From the NCBI GenBank assembly GCA_965657505.1, contig CBFHON010000009.1:1-61991 (forward strand): a DNA stretch of 61,991 bases. The letters are read 5' to 3'. How positions within the stretch are numbered: position 1 is the stretch's first letter; the number at the start of each line of letters is the position of its first letter. The DNA is from TMED109 sp002171375 (GTDB lineage Bacteria > Pseudomonadota > Alphaproteobacteria > TMED109). Below the pieces are notes generated by a model that searched no databases, was not told the DNA's origin, and was given only the letters and a program-made list of their open reading frames with translations. Positions 44,007-53,728 of the stretch are shown one piece after another. Made by a program: the position numbers and the translations under genes.

Positions 44007-46181
44007 CTATCTTCTATTATGTGGTTTTCTTCTGCCTCCTCTAGAAGGCCCTTTAGGACGGTCATTTTCTTGCTCAGGAAATTGATCAGAAATATCTTCA
44101 CCTGTATCTTGATTAACAACTTTCATTGAAAGTCTAACTTTTCCTCTGTCATCTAAACCCATAACTTTAACTTTCACTATATCTCCTTCATTACAAATAT
44201 CAGTAACTTTTTCTACTCTTTCAGGAGCCATAGCGCTAATGTGCACTAAACCATCTTTTTTTCCTAAGAAATTAACAAATGCACCAAAATCCATTACTTT
44301 AACTACTTTACCTTCGTATATTACGCCAACCTCAGGCTCAGCAACGATACTATCTATTTCTTCTCGAGCTTTTTCTATAGATTCTTTTCCTGTACCAAAT
44401 ATTGAAATTAATCCAGTATCATCTATATCAATTTTTGTATCTGAGTTCGCAGATATTTCTTTAATTACTTTTCCTCCAGCTCCTATAACTTCGCGAATTT
44501 TATCGACTGCAATTTGAATTTTTTCTACTCTTGGGGCAAATTCATTCACCTCTTCCCTAGGGGTATCTAATTCTTTAGCCATTTCAGATAAGATATGCAA
44601 TCTTCCTTCACGTGCTTGTTCTAAAGCTAAAGTCATGATTTCTTTTGTTATTGAAGTAATCTTGATATCCATTTGTAATGAAGTTATACCATTGTCAGTA
44701 CCTGCTACTTTAAAATCCATATCCCCTAAATGATCTTCATCTCCTAGAATATCTGACAGTACCGCAAAATCTGTTCCTTCTTTAATTAATCCCATAGCAA
44801 TACCTGCTACTGGTTTTTTTAATGGAACACCTGCGTCCATTAAAGCTAAAGAAGTTCCACAAACAGTGGCCATAGAAGAGGATCCATTAGATTCTGTTAT
44901 TTCAGATAAAACTCTAATAGTATAAGGAAAATCATCATGTTCAGGTAACATTGGATGAATAGCTCTCCATGCAAGCATACCGTGGCCCGTTTCTCTTCTT
45001 CCTGTAAATAATCTACCTGCTTCTCCTACAGAATAAGGTGGGAAATTATAATGTAGCATAAAGCTTCTTTTAGAGTCCCCCTCTAAAGAATCTAATATTT
45101 GTTCATCCCTACTACTTCCTAATGTAGTTGAAACTAGTGCTTGCGTTTCTCCTCTAGTAAATAATGCCGAACCGTGAGTTCTCTCTAAAATATCTACTTC
45201 AGAGACTATAGGTCTAATTTTATTAAGGCCTCTTCCATCTATTCTTTTACTAGTTTTTAATACTTGCCCTCTAACTAAATCTTTTTCTTCTTTTTTAAGT
45301 TGAGCATTAACCTGAGATATATCTAAATCATTATCTTTAGCTTCTTCCATGACTTTATTTCTTATATCATTAAGCATAGTTTGACGTTTTTGCTTTACAG
45401 TTTCAGAATAAGCTTTCTTTAAAACTGCTTTTGTATGTTTTTCTACATGTTTTTTTTCTTTATCTCCTATGGTTGGAGGTGAAAAATCCCAAGGTTCTTT
45501 GGCAGCTTGTTCAGCCAAACTAATTATAGTTTTAATAACCTTTTTAATTTCTTTATGTCCAAAATCAACTGCCCCTAACATAATCTTCTCTGATAATTCT
45601 TTAGCTTCCGACTCAACCATTAATACTCCTTGGTTAGTACCAGCAACTACTAAATCTAAGTCAGATTTCTCTAATTCATTATAAGTAGGATTTAAAACAT
45701 ATTTTCCATCTATCCAAGCAACTCTAGCCCCACCAATAGGTCCTAAAAATGGAACACCCGATATAGTTAAAGCTGCAGAAGTTCCAATTATAGACGGAAT
45801 ATCTGCATCATTTTCTACATCATGACTAAAAACTGTACATATAACCTGTACTTCATTCATAAAACCATCCATAAACAATGGTCTAATTGGCCTATCTATT
45901 AATCGTGAGGTTAATACTTCCTTTTCACTAGGACGCCCCTCTCTTTTAAAAAAACCACCAGGAATTTTACCTGCTGCTGAAGATTTTTCTTGATAATGGA
46001 CAGATAAAGGAAACCAATCCTGATTTGGCATTGTATCTTTAGCAGCAACTACTGTACATAAAACCTGTGTTCCTCCATATGTTACCATTACAGACCCTGC
46101 TGCTTGACGTGCTATTTTACCTGTTTCTAAAACTAATTTTTTTCCACCAAATTCTATTTCTTCTCTATAAATATCAAACAT
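44007..46181 (-). CDS. pnp: Polyribonucleotide nucleotidyltransferase (PNPase)
   Basis: Phosphorolytic 3'-5' exoribonuclease of RNA decay. The 724-residue product has two RNase PH domains (VMVTYGGTQVLCTVVAA; HGSALFTRGETQALVSTTLG), the FTGRRETGHGMLAWR active-site region, a KH domain (IREVIGAGGKVIKEI) and a C-terminal S1 domain (YEGKVVKVMDFGAFV), ending in a basic tail. It lies 69 bases downstream of rpsO, the conserved rpsO-pnp order. Confidence 0.97.
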   Translation of the reverse strand: MFDIYREEIEFGGKKLVLETGKIARQAAGSVMVTYGGTQVLCTVVAAKDTMPNQDWFPLSVHYQEKSSAAGKIPGGFFKREGRPSEKEVLTSRLIDRPIRPLFMDGFMNEVQVICTVFSHDVENDADIPSIIGTSAALTISGVPFLGPIGGARVAWIDGKYVLNPTYNELEKSDLDLVVAGTNQGVLMVESEAKELSEKIMLGAVDFGHKEIKKVIKTIISLAEQAAKEPWDFSPPTIGDKEKKHVEKHTKAVLKKAYSETVKQKRQTMLNDIRNKVMEEAKDNDLDISQVNAQLKKEEKDLVRGQVLKTSKRIDGRGLNKIRPIVSEVDILERTHGSALFTRGETQALVSTTLGSSRDEQILDSLEGDSKRSFMLHYNFPPYSVGEAGRLFTGRRETGHGMLAWRAIHPMLPEHDDFPYTIRVLSEITESNGSSSMATVCGTSLALMDAGVPLKKPVAGIAMGLIKEGTDFAVLSDILGDEDHLGDMDFKVAGTDNGITSLQMDIKITSITKEIMTLALEQAREGRLHILSEMAKELDTPREEVNEFAPRVEKIQIAVDKIREVIGAGGKVIKEISANSDTKIDIDDTGLISIFGTGKESIEKAREEIDSIVAEPEVGVIYEGKVVKVMDFGAFVNFLGKKDGLVHISAMAPERVEKVTDICNEGDIVKVKVMGLDDRGKVRLSMKVVNQDTGEDISDQFPEQENDRPKGPSRGGRRKPHNRR

Positions 46182-46250
46182 ACATTTTTTTCCTTTTACC
46201 TTCTTCTATTATTATATAAGACAAATAAGCTTAATCACTCAAATAAAGTT

Positions 46251-46520
46251 TTACTTACGTAAGCCTAAGTCTTTAATTATTTTTTTATATGAGTTATCAT
46301 CTTTAACTTTTAAATAATCTAGCAAGCGCCTTCTTCTATTAACCATTTTTAATAGGCCTCTTCTAGAATGAACATCTTTTTTATGATCTTTAAAATGGCC
46401 AGTTAAATTATTTATTCGCTCTGTTAATATAGCAATTTGCACTTGTGGAGAACCGGTGTCTCCTTTTACTGTAGCAAATTTTTCTATTACTTTCTTTTTA
46501 TTCTCTGTTGTTATCGACAT
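46251..46520 (-). CDS. rpsO: 30S ribosomal protein S15
   Basis: An 89-residue ribosomal protein of exactly the usual length, binding 16S rRNA. GSPQVQIAILTERINNLTGH, HSRRGLL and the MVNRRRRLLDYLK core are conserved. It follows truB by 12 bases and precedes pnp. In Proteobacteria S15 represses its own translation; no specific leader structure was verified here. Confidence 0.97.
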   Translation of the reverse strand: MSITTENKKKVIEKFATVKGDTGSPQVQIAILTERINNLTGHFKDHKKDVHSRRGLLKMVNRRRRLLDYLKVKDDNSYKKIIKDLGLRK

Positions 46521-46532
46521 CGAAATACTCCA

Positions 46533-47444
46533 TTAATTATTAAAAACCCTAAAAGGAAATATATATTTACCGTCTAATTTAGCTAGGGCAATTGGTAGTC
46601 CTTCGCTGGTAATAAAAGCCTCTTTATAATTCTTTCCTTCTACTAACTCTATATCCTTTTTATAAACTCTTTGCCCTCTAGCAATAAGAATTGCCTCATC
46701 ACTATTAATATCGATTGCCGGGATGTCGTCCAGCACAAAAGATATAGGCTTTATAACCTTAGATATTTTAGCTTTATCTACTAGGTTAGCAAGATCTGCA
46801 AGTAAAATCGCATCTTTATACAAAAAAGTGCCAACAGAAAGTCTTTTTAAATAACTAATATGTCCATAAGTATTTAAGTAATTTGCCAAATCCCTAGCTA
46901 ATGACCTAATATATACTCCTTTTCCACACTCAACGATAAACCTAGCTTTATTCTTATCAAAACTTTTTACTAATTTGAAATTTTTAATAAATACTTCTCT
47001 CTCTGGAATATCTACTTTTATAGATTTTCGGGCAAGCTTATACGATCTTATACCATCTATCTTAATTGCTGAAAATACTGGAGGTTTTTGTCTAATCTTA
47101 CCCATAAAGTTTGGTAAAGCTCTAATTATTTCATTTTTAGATGGCCTAACTTTACTTATATTTGATATTTTTCCTTCTAAATCATCTGTTTCAGTTGCAA
47201 ATCCCCAATTAATATCAAACTCATAGGCTTTATAAGTTTGCATAGCATATGACATTGTCTTAGTAGCTTCACCCAAAGCAATTGGAAGAACTCCTGATGC
47301 AAGTGGATCTAAAGTACCTGCATGTCCTGCTTTTTTTAAATTCATTATTTTTTTTACTTTATTTACCACTTTAGCTGATGACATGCCTACTTCTTTATTA
47401 ATTCCTAACCATCCATCAAATTTATTAATATAACTTTCCCGCAA
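46533..47444 (-). CDS. truB: tRNA pseudouridine(55) synthase
   Basis: Makes the T-loop pseudouridine 55 of tRNAs. The 303-residue protein has GWLGINKEVGMSSAKVVNKV at the N-terminus and the catalytic Asp in GHAGTLDPLASGVLPIALGEATK, then YEFDINWGFATETDD and VECGKGVYIRSLARDLA. Normal length with a small C-terminal PUA-like part. It lies between rbfA and rpsO in the conserved operon. Confidence 0.96.
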   Translation of the reverse strand: MRESYINKFDGWLGINKEVGMSSAKVVNKVKKIMNLKKAGHAGTLDPLASGVLPIALGEATKTMSYAMQTYKAYEFDINWGFATETDDLEGKISNISKVRPSKNEIIRALPNFMGKIRQKPPVFSAIKIDGIRSYKLARKSIKVDIPEREVFIKNFKLVKSFDKNKARFIVECGKGVYIRSLARDLANYLNTYGHISYLKRLSVGTFLYKDAILLADLANLVDKAKISKVIKPISFVLDDIPAIDINSDEAILIARGQRVYKKDIELVEGKNYKEAFITSEGLPIALAKLDGKYIFPFRVFNN

Positions 47445-47466
47445 ATAAGTATTTCCCTACTATTTA

Positions 47467-47835
47467 TTATTTTTTTGCATTCTCAATTAAGTTATCTATA
47501 TAAACTTGTCTTTCAAAGCTGTCATCTAACATGAAAGTTAAGTTAGGGGCCCTGCGTAATTTTAATTCTCTTGTTAATGGACCCTTTAAAGGCTTAAATG
47601 AGTTATTTAGAGCATAAATTAGCTCCTGAGAATTATTTAAACCACCTAAAGTAGAAATATATACCGAAGCATTACTTAAGTCTGGCGAAATTTTTACTTC
47701 TGAAACTAAAATTGATGATTTATCTATAATTGGATTGTGAAAACTATGGTTTTGTAATAGGAAAGAAATTGCTTTTCTTAAATTTTCTCCTACCTTTAAT
47801 TGGCGTGAAGATGGCTCCTTAATATTCCTTTTCAT
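47467..47835 (-). CDS. rbfA: Ribosome-binding factor A
   Basis: Maturation factor for the 30S subunit with a KH-like fold, 122 residues. SSRQLKVGENLRKAISFLL at the N-terminus, VSEVKISPDLSNASVYIST in the middle and LRRAPNLTFMLDDSFER near the end are typical. The start codon overlaps the infB stop by one base (TAATG), so the two are coupled. Confidence 0.94.
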   Translation of the reverse strand: MKRNIKEPSSRQLKVGENLRKAISFLLQNHSFHNPIIDKSSILVSEVKISPDLSNASVYISTLGGLNNSQELIYALNNSFKPLKGPLTRELKLRRAPNLTFMLDDSFERQVYIDNLIENAKK

Positions 47836-50279
47836 TATTTCAAAGTAGGTATTTCAGTTTTTATTTCAAAGCATTCTATTAGGTCACCTTCTTTAATATC
47901 TTCATAATTTTCTAAAGCCATACCGCACTCCATTCCTTCTTTAACTTCATCCACTTCTTTTTGATGGTGTTTTAATGTAGACAAGTCCCCTTCATGAATT
48001 ACAACATTCTCTCTTAATAAACGAACCTTAATATTTTTCTTAACAACACCTTCCGTAATCTCGCAGCCTGCTATCTTTCCTATTTTTGTTATTTTAAACA
48101 CCTTCTTTATTTTTGCATAACCTAAGAAAACTTCACTTTCTATAGGAGCCATAAGCCCTGATAGAAGGTTTTTAATATCATCAAGTATATTATAGATAAT
48201 TGAATAATACTTAATTTCTATATTGTGTTGTTTAGCAATTTTTTTAGCAGGAGCATCTGCTCTAACATTAAATGCAACAACAATTGCACCTGAAGATACT
48301 GCTAACATAATATCACTTTCATTAAGAGCCCCTACACCTGACAAAATAATTTGAGAAGTAACTTCATCATTTTGTAAATCTCGTAAAGCAGCAGAAATAG
48401 CCTCCATTGATCCATTTACATCAGTTTTAAGAATTATAGGTAAAGCTTTTCTCTGACCTTGCTTAATTTGTGTCAACATTTGATCAACATTAGTAACAGT
48501 TGTCCTTGCAGTTAAAGGGTTGTTTTTTTGTGCAAGGCTCTGCCTATACTCAGATACCTCCCTTGCTCTTGATTCACTTTTAACCACTGCAAATTGATCA
48601 CCTGCTTGTGGGACAGAATTTAAACCAAGTATTTCTACTGGCTCACTCGGAACAGCTAATTTTCTTCTATCTCCTTTGTAATCCAGTAAAGCTTTTACTC
48701 TTCCCCAATTTGCACCAGCAACAACTATATCTCCAATTTTTAATGTGCCTCTTGAAACTAATAAAGTAGCAACTACTCCGCGGCCTGCATCTACTCTAGA
48801 TTCTACAACCACTCCAGAAGCATCACCCTCTTTTACTGCTTTTAATTCTAACAATTCTGATTGTAAATTTATAACAGAAAGTAATTCATCTATATTAGTT
48901 TTCTTTAATGCAGAAACCTCTACAGCAACCACTTCTCCTCCTACATCTTCTGTAATAACATTATGCTGTAATAAATCTTGTTTGACTTTTAATGGATTAG
49001 ACCCTGGAGTATCTATTTTATTAATAGCAAGAACTATTGGAGCTTTTGCTTCAAGAGCATGTTGAATTGCTTCTATAGTTTGAGGCATAACAGAATCATC
49101 TGCAGCTACTACTAAAACTACTATATCAGTAATATTAGCCCCCCTTGCTCTCATTGCACTAAATGCAGCATGACCAGGCGTATCAATAAATGTGATTATT
49201 TGTTTGTCTTTAGTTTCAATTTGGTAAGCTCCAATATGTTGCGTAATGCCTCCAGATTCTTTACTTACAATATCTGTAGACCTAATAGCATCAAGTAAAG
49301 AAGTTTTACCGTGATCCACATGTCCCATAACAGTTACAACTGGAGGACGTTTCTCTCCTTCGGAACTATCTACAACTGTTTCTAATCCTATTTCCACATC
49401 GGCATCAGAAACTCTCTTAACTGTATGCCCGAATTCAATTACTACTAGCTCTGCTGTATCGCCATCTATAGTTTGAGTAGCAGTAGCTAAAACTCCATTT
49501 TTCATTAAAGATTTTACTATTTCACTACTTCTCGTTGCCATCCTATTTGCTAATTCTTGAACAGAAATAACCTCAGGTATAGTTACTTCTCTTACAATTT
49601 TTTTAGTTGCTTCCGATCCTCCGCCCGCATTTACTCTTTTTTCTCTCTCTCTTGCTCTTCTTACAGAGGCAAGCGAACGCTGTCTTTCTTCATCTTCAAA
49701 TGCTTGATTAATACTTAACTTCTTTTGTCGTCTTTTTCCAAAATCTCTACCTAATGATAATTGCTTTTTTGTACTTTTCTTTTTTTCTTCTGCTTCTTCT
49801 TCTTTTCTTAATCTAATAGATTTATCACTATCAGACTCTTTTAATGGAGCAGGTATAATATCATTTATCTCCTTTTCTTTTATATTACTTTCTTTTTTGC
49901 TTTCCTTTTTATTTTCCTCACTAACTTTGCTGGGCTCTTTATTTATTTCTTCTATCTTCTCCTCTAAAACAGATTCTTTCTTTTTTATAGAATTATTGAT
50001 CGCCTTTAGCCTAGCTTCTGTTTCTTCTTCAGAAAGCCCCATATCTTTATTGTTAGAATTATTTATTTGAGCTTCTTTTGTCGCATCAAAAGCTTTATAA
50101 GACCTTACTTTCTTTACCTCTACTGATACAGATTTTGTTCTTCCGTGTGAAAAAGACTGTCTAACAGTCCCACCTCCTATAGTTTTCTTTAATTCCAATC
50201 TAGGAGAACTAAAGCCTAGTTTTTTTGAAGATTTACTATTTTCTTCTTCTTTTTTTGTATCTGGTGTTTTTTCAACCAT
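47835..50279 (-). CDS. infB: Translation initiation factor IF-2
   Basis: GTPase that brings initiator tRNA to the ribosome, 814 residues. The N-terminal 230 residues are charged low-complexity sequence rich in Lys and Glu, then IF2_N-type VQELANRMATRSSEIVKSL, the G-domain (GHVDHGKTSLLDAIR, DTPGHAAF, NKIDTPG) and domains II-IV. Length is in the normal range for Alphaproteobacteria. Central gene of the rimP-pnp operon. Confidence 0.97.
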   Translation of the reverse strand: MVEKTPDTKKEEENSKSSKKLGFSSPRLELKKTIGGGTVRQSFSHGRTKSVSVEVKKVRSYKAFDATKEAQINNSNNKDMGLSEEETEARLKAINNSIKKKESVLEEKIEEINKEPSKVSEENKKESKKESNIKEKEINDIIPAPLKESDSDKSIRLRKEEEAEEKKKSTKKQLSLGRDFGKRRQKKLSINQAFEDEERQRSLASVRRAREREKRVNAGGGSEATKKIVREVTIPEVISVQELANRMATRSSEIVKSLMKNGVLATATQTIDGDTAELVVIEFGHTVKRVSDADVEIGLETVVDSSEGEKRPPVVTVMGHVDHGKTSLLDAIRSTDIVSKESGGITQHIGAYQIETKDKQIITFIDTPGHAAFSAMRARGANITDIVVLVVAADDSVMPQTIEAIQHALEAKAPIVLAINKIDTPGSNPLKVKQDLLQHNVITEDVGGEVVAVEVSALKKTNIDELLSVINLQSELLELKAVKEGDASGVVVESRVDAGRGVVATLLVSRGTLKIGDIVVAGANWGRVKALLDYKGDRRKLAVPSEPVEILGLNSVPQAGDQFAVVKSESRAREVSEYRQSLAQKNNPLTARTTVTNVDQMLTQIKQGQRKALPIILKTDVNGSMEAISAALRDLQNDEVTSQIILSGVGALNESDIMLAVSSGAIVVAFNVRADAPAKKIAKQHNIEIKYYSIIYNILDDIKNLLSGLMAPIESEVFLGYAKIKKVFKITKIGKIAGCEITEGVVKKNIKVRLLRENVVIHEGDLSTLKHHQKEVDEVKEGMECGMALENYEDIKEGDLIECFEIKTEIPTLK

Positions 50280-50301
50280 AAATTTAACCTTATTTTTTAT
50301 A

Positions 50302-50877
50302 TTATTTAATAAATTGGAATTTATTTAATTTATAAAGTGATTGATTTAAAGACTGTGATAAATTACTTTTTAATAATGCAACACATAATACTTTTTCATA
50401 ACCAATAGCCTTTCCTATTTCAGCTTTTGAAAAATCTTTATTAAATAAAACCTCATTCTCACTTTCTTTTTGTAAAATAAACCCGTTTAATTTAGTGTCT
50501 TCTTTCGCAATTAAAACAGCATCAATAGACTTGTTTTTTAGCCCTATAATTAGTTTATCATAACCTATTTTTAGTAATCCCGCTTTTTTTGATAAACCCA
50601 CCAAACTTAAAATTTTTACCCTTAAATTATTTTCTATACTTTTCATAAAAAAACTAGGTATTTTTAACTTTTTATTTAATAATTTATCAAATACTTTTTC
50701 TTTTATAGCTTTTTCTATATCACATCTTAATGGATTACACCATACACCTTTCTCACTTACTTTAGCATTTACATCACAAATTAAAATATTATTCATCTCT
50801 TTAAATAAAAACATTTCTTTAATGAAATAAGAATCTCCAGTTAAAGAACAATTGAGTTTATTATTACTATTCATCAA
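50302..50877 (-). CDS. ylxR: YlxR (DUF448) plus L7Ae-like RNA-binding protein
   Basis: A 191-residue protein. The N-terminal half is a diverged YlxR domain: NCSLTGDSYFIKEMFLF and VSEKGVWCNPLRCDIEKAI, in which the usual Arg-x-Cys start is lost. The C-terminal half, SLVGLSKKAGLLKIGYDKLI through KSIDAVLIAKEDTKL, is an L7Ae-like fold, as usual for the fused alphaproteobacterial YlxR. Members bind RNA; the position between nusA and infB is diagnostic. The last 25 residues are unconserved. Confidence 0.88.
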   Translation of the reverse strand: MMNSNNKLNCSLTGDSYFIKEMFLFKEMNNILICDVNAKVSEKGVWCNPLRCDIEKAIKEKVFDKLLNKKLKIPSFFMKSIENNLRVKILSLVGLSKKAGLLKIGYDKLIIGLKNKSIDAVLIAKEDTKLNGFILQKESENEVLFNKDFSKAEIGKAIGYEKVLCVALLKSNLSQSLNQSLYKLNKFQFIK

Positions 50878-50895
50878 TAATATTTCTATACGTTT

Positions 50896-52422
50896 TCAAT
50901 CAATTTTATCTTCTTTTTTATCATCTTCTTCAAACCATGAGGAACGTGCTCTCATTATAATTTCATCAGCCTCTTTAGAGGATATAGATATATCTTCCAA
51001 GATTTCTTTTAATTCATCACTTGCCAAATCAGCTAAATTGTCAATAGTTTTAATATTTGCATTACCTAATTTTACAAGAATAGATGGATTTAATCCTTCA
51101 AATTCAGATAACTCATTACTAATACCCATTTTTTCTATATCATTTTTTAGACTTTCTTCCTTTTCTTTCAAACTTGCTAACGCTCTTTCCCTTAATTCTT
51201 CAGCAATTTTTTCATCAAATCCTTCTATTTCTATAAGATCAGAAATTGGAACATATGCTACAGCTTCTAGTGAAGAGAAGCCTTCAGTAACTAGTACTTG
51301 AGCTATCACCTCATCAACATTTAACGTATCGATAAATAGCTGGGAAATATTTTTCATTTCGGATTGTCTTCTCTCAGATTCAGATCCTTCAGTTAAGATA
51401 TCGATGTCCCAACCTGTTAATTGGCATGCAAGCCTAACATTTTGACCACGGCGCCCAATTGCTAAACTTAACTGTTCATCAGGTACTACTATCTCAACTT
51501 TTTTTTCTTCTTCGTCTAGAACAACTTTGGTAACTTCAGCTGGAGCCAAAGCGTTTACTAAATAAGTTGGAACATCTTCAGAATAAGGAATAATATCTAT
51601 TTTTTCATTCTGTAATTCTGCAACAACTGCCTGGACTCTGCTGCCTCGCATGCCAACGCATGCTCCCACTGGATCTATAGAATTATCTTTAGATAATACA
51701 GAAATTTTAGCTCTACTACCAGGGTCTCTTGCTACAGAAATAATTTGGATGATGCCATCATATATTTCAGGCACCTCTTGAGTAAACAATTTACTCATAA
51801 ACTCATTAGCTGTCCTAGATAAATATACCTGTGGTCCCCGTTGCTCTTGTTTTACTTCAGAAATCCAAGATCTAATTCTGTCTCCTGGCCTAAATGTTTC
51901 TCTAGGTATAACATCATCCCTTCTAATAAACGCTTCTCCTCTACCTAAATCAACAATTACATTTCCATATTCTACTCTTTTAACCAAGCCATTAACAACC
52001 TCTCCCACTCTATCTTTAAATTCTTCGTATTGTTTTTCACGTTCCGCATCTCTTACTTTCTGAACAATCACTTGTTTTGCTGTTTGTGCAGCTACTCTTC
52101 CTAACTCTATTGGAGGCAAGGGTTCATAAAAATAATCACCTATGTTTGCTGAATTGTCTCGTTTCTGCCCCTCTTCTAATGTTATTTCTATAGCTTTATT
52201 TTCTACTTCTTCTACTACCTTTAAAACTCTAGCAATTTCAATTTCTCCACTTTTTCTATTTATTCCAGCTCTTATTTCTAATTCTTGGCCATATTTTCTT
52301 TTTGCTGCAGATTGTATTGCATTTTCCATTGCCTCTATAACAATATTTTGATCAATTGACTTTTCTCTTGCCACAGATTCAGCTATCTGAAGTAATTCAG
52401 GTCTTGCTATATTTTCCAACAT
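50896..52422 (-). CDS. nusA: Transcription termination/antitermination protein NusA
   Basis: Binds RNA polymerase and nascent RNA in pausing, termination and antitermination. The 508-residue protein has the N-terminal domain, S1 domain (GEVVNGLVKRVEYGNVIVDL), two KH domains (VGACVGMRGSRVQAVVAEL; LAIGRRGQNVRLACQLTGW) and a C-terminal helix-hairpin-helix acidic region. It lies between rimP and ylxR in the conserved order. Confidence 0.97.
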   Translation of the reverse strand: MLENIARPELLQIAESVAREKSIDQNIVIEAMENAIQSAAKRKYGQELEIRAGINRKSGEIEIARVLKVVEEVENKAIEITLEEGQKRDNSANIGDYFYEPLPPIELGRVAAQTAKQVIVQKVRDAEREKQYEEFKDRVGEVVNGLVKRVEYGNVIVDLGRGEAFIRRDDVIPRETFRPGDRIRSWISEVKQEQRGPQVYLSRTANEFMSKLFTQEVPEIYDGIIQIISVARDPGSRAKISVLSKDNSIDPVGACVGMRGSRVQAVVAELQNEKIDIIPYSEDVPTYLVNALAPAEVTKVVLDEEEKKVEIVVPDEQLSLAIGRRGQNVRLACQLTGWDIDILTEGSESERRQSEMKNISQLFIDTLNVDEVIAQVLVTEGFSSLEAVAYVPISDLIEIEGFDEKIAEELRERALASLKEKEESLKNDIEKMGISNELSEFEGLNPSILVKLGNANIKTIDNLADLASDELKEILEDISISSKEADEIIMRARSSWFEEDDKKEDKID

Positions 52423-52443
52423 TTATTTCCTCTCTAATTTAAT

Positions 52444-52950
52444 CTAAGAATAATCAAATATTAATCTTGCTTTATTAATCAATGAAAACGGCACATGAAT
52501 AACTTCTTCATCTTTATTATCTATAAAAGTTATCATATCCAAACCATTACATTGCTTTATGCAAGCATTAAATTTAATTTTATTATTAACTTTTTCTAAT
52601 AAATTTATTTTAACCTTATTTCCTATAAACCTAGTAAAATCAATATATTCAATCAATGGCCTCTCTATTCCTGGCGAAGAAACTTCTAAAGAATAATCTT
52701 CTTTAATTAAATCTTTTTCATCTAAAATTTCAGATATAACTTTACTCAATTTAGCACATTCCTTTACTGTAATATCAGTAAAATCAGATCTTTCTATCAT
52801 AAATTGAAGCGTATTATTGGTTCCCTCTATCATTATTACTCTAACAGTTCTAAATCCTAAATTTTTTATAGCTATAGATAATTTCGGTGCTAATTCCGCT
52901 ATCTCCTTAACTTGAAATATTTTAGATATAACATCTAAATTATTACTCAA
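52444..52950 (-). CDS. rimP: Ribosome maturation factor RimP
   Basis: Assembly factor of the 30S subunit, 168 residues. The motif KEDYSLEVSSPGIERPL is the RimP signature, and KVKINLLEKVN starts the Sm-like C-terminal domain. It is the first gene of the rimP-nusA-infB operon; a terminator for trmB lies just upstream (52964-52991), so transcription of the operon begins between that and the start codon or further upstream through it. Confidence 0.93.
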   Translation of the reverse strand: MSNNLDVISKIFQVKEIAELAPKLSIAIKNLGFRTVRVIMIEGTNNTLQFMIERSDFTDITVKECAKLSKVISEILDEKDLIKEDYSLEVSSPGIERPLIEYIDFTRFIGNKVKINLLEKVNNKIKFNACIKQCNGLDMITFIDNKDEEVIHVPFSLINKARLIFDYS

Positions 52951-52963
52951 TATTTACTCCTCA

Positions 52964-52991
52964 CAAAAAAAAATAAGCCTCTCGGCTTATT
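52964..52991 (-). terminator. Rho-independent terminator between trmB and rimP
   Basis: AATAAGCC (52972-52979) pairs with GGCTTATT (52984-52991) around loop TCTC; on the minus strand the stem is followed by a run of T from 52973 down to 52965. It separates the fur-to-trmB block from the rimP operon. Confidence 0.85.
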
Positions 52992-53045
52992 ATATCATCA
53001 TCATATAAAATATATTTTATATTATAAACTAATATAAATTTAAAA

Positions 53046-53725
53046 TCAATTATTCTTCTTAGGTTTGTAATATTGTAAAAAAAAACATGTATTTCCTAGT
53101 TTATTAGCCCTTAATTCGTATTTAGTTTTAACCGATTTTTCTGGCTTGTCTAAAAAATCTAACCTACTATTTGCATTCCAATGAAATTTATTAAATTTTA
53201 AAAATTTATTTAAGATCCAACATAAATAATTATTGTGGTCTGTAGATAGACGTAACTCTCCATTTTCTTTAAGTATTCTATAAATATTTTCTATGAAATT
53301 AATTTCTATAAGCCTCCTTTTATAATGCTTCTTTTTTGGCCATGGATCAGGAAAGAGAACAAATACTTTTGAAATACTTTGATCTTTAAGATTATTAATG
53401 ACCTTTATTGCATCGCCGTTAAATATTCTTACTCTTTTTAATTCATCTTCATCTAATATTGCTAATAAATTAGCTATCCCATTAAGATAAGGTTCACATC
53501 CGATTACTGCTATATCTTTATTCTTTTTGAGTTGCCATTTTAGATGCTCCCCAGAACCAAACCCAACTTCTAACCATATTTCTTTAAAGTTACTTTTAAA
53601 AATTTCGGATAAATTATGAGTATCTTCTAGCTTTAATTCAACGGTAGGAAAAATTTCATTGATTAAAAAAGTTTTTTTTTACCTAACTTTCTTCCTATTC
53701 TTCGTCCATACAAAGTTTTATCCAT
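53046..53725 (-). pseudogene. trmB: tRNA (guanine-N7-)-methyltransferase, frame broken at an A9 tract
   Basis: SAM-dependent enzyme that makes m7G46 in tRNA. Read from the ATG at 53725, the N-terminus MDKTLYGRRIGRKLGKKK is normal for alphaproteobacterial TrmB, but nine A residues (53672-53680 on the given strand as T) put the frame into LF-stop. One extra A would restore an intact 226-residue protein with WLEVGFGSGEHLKWQ (SAM), the FPDPWPKKKHYKRR motif and LRLSTDHNNY, ending at 53046. Everything after the tract is uninterrupted and has no ATG, GTG or TTG for restart. Either slippage, a sequencing error or recent loss. It is 3 bases after metK. Confidence 0.85.
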
Positions 53726-53728
53726 AAT

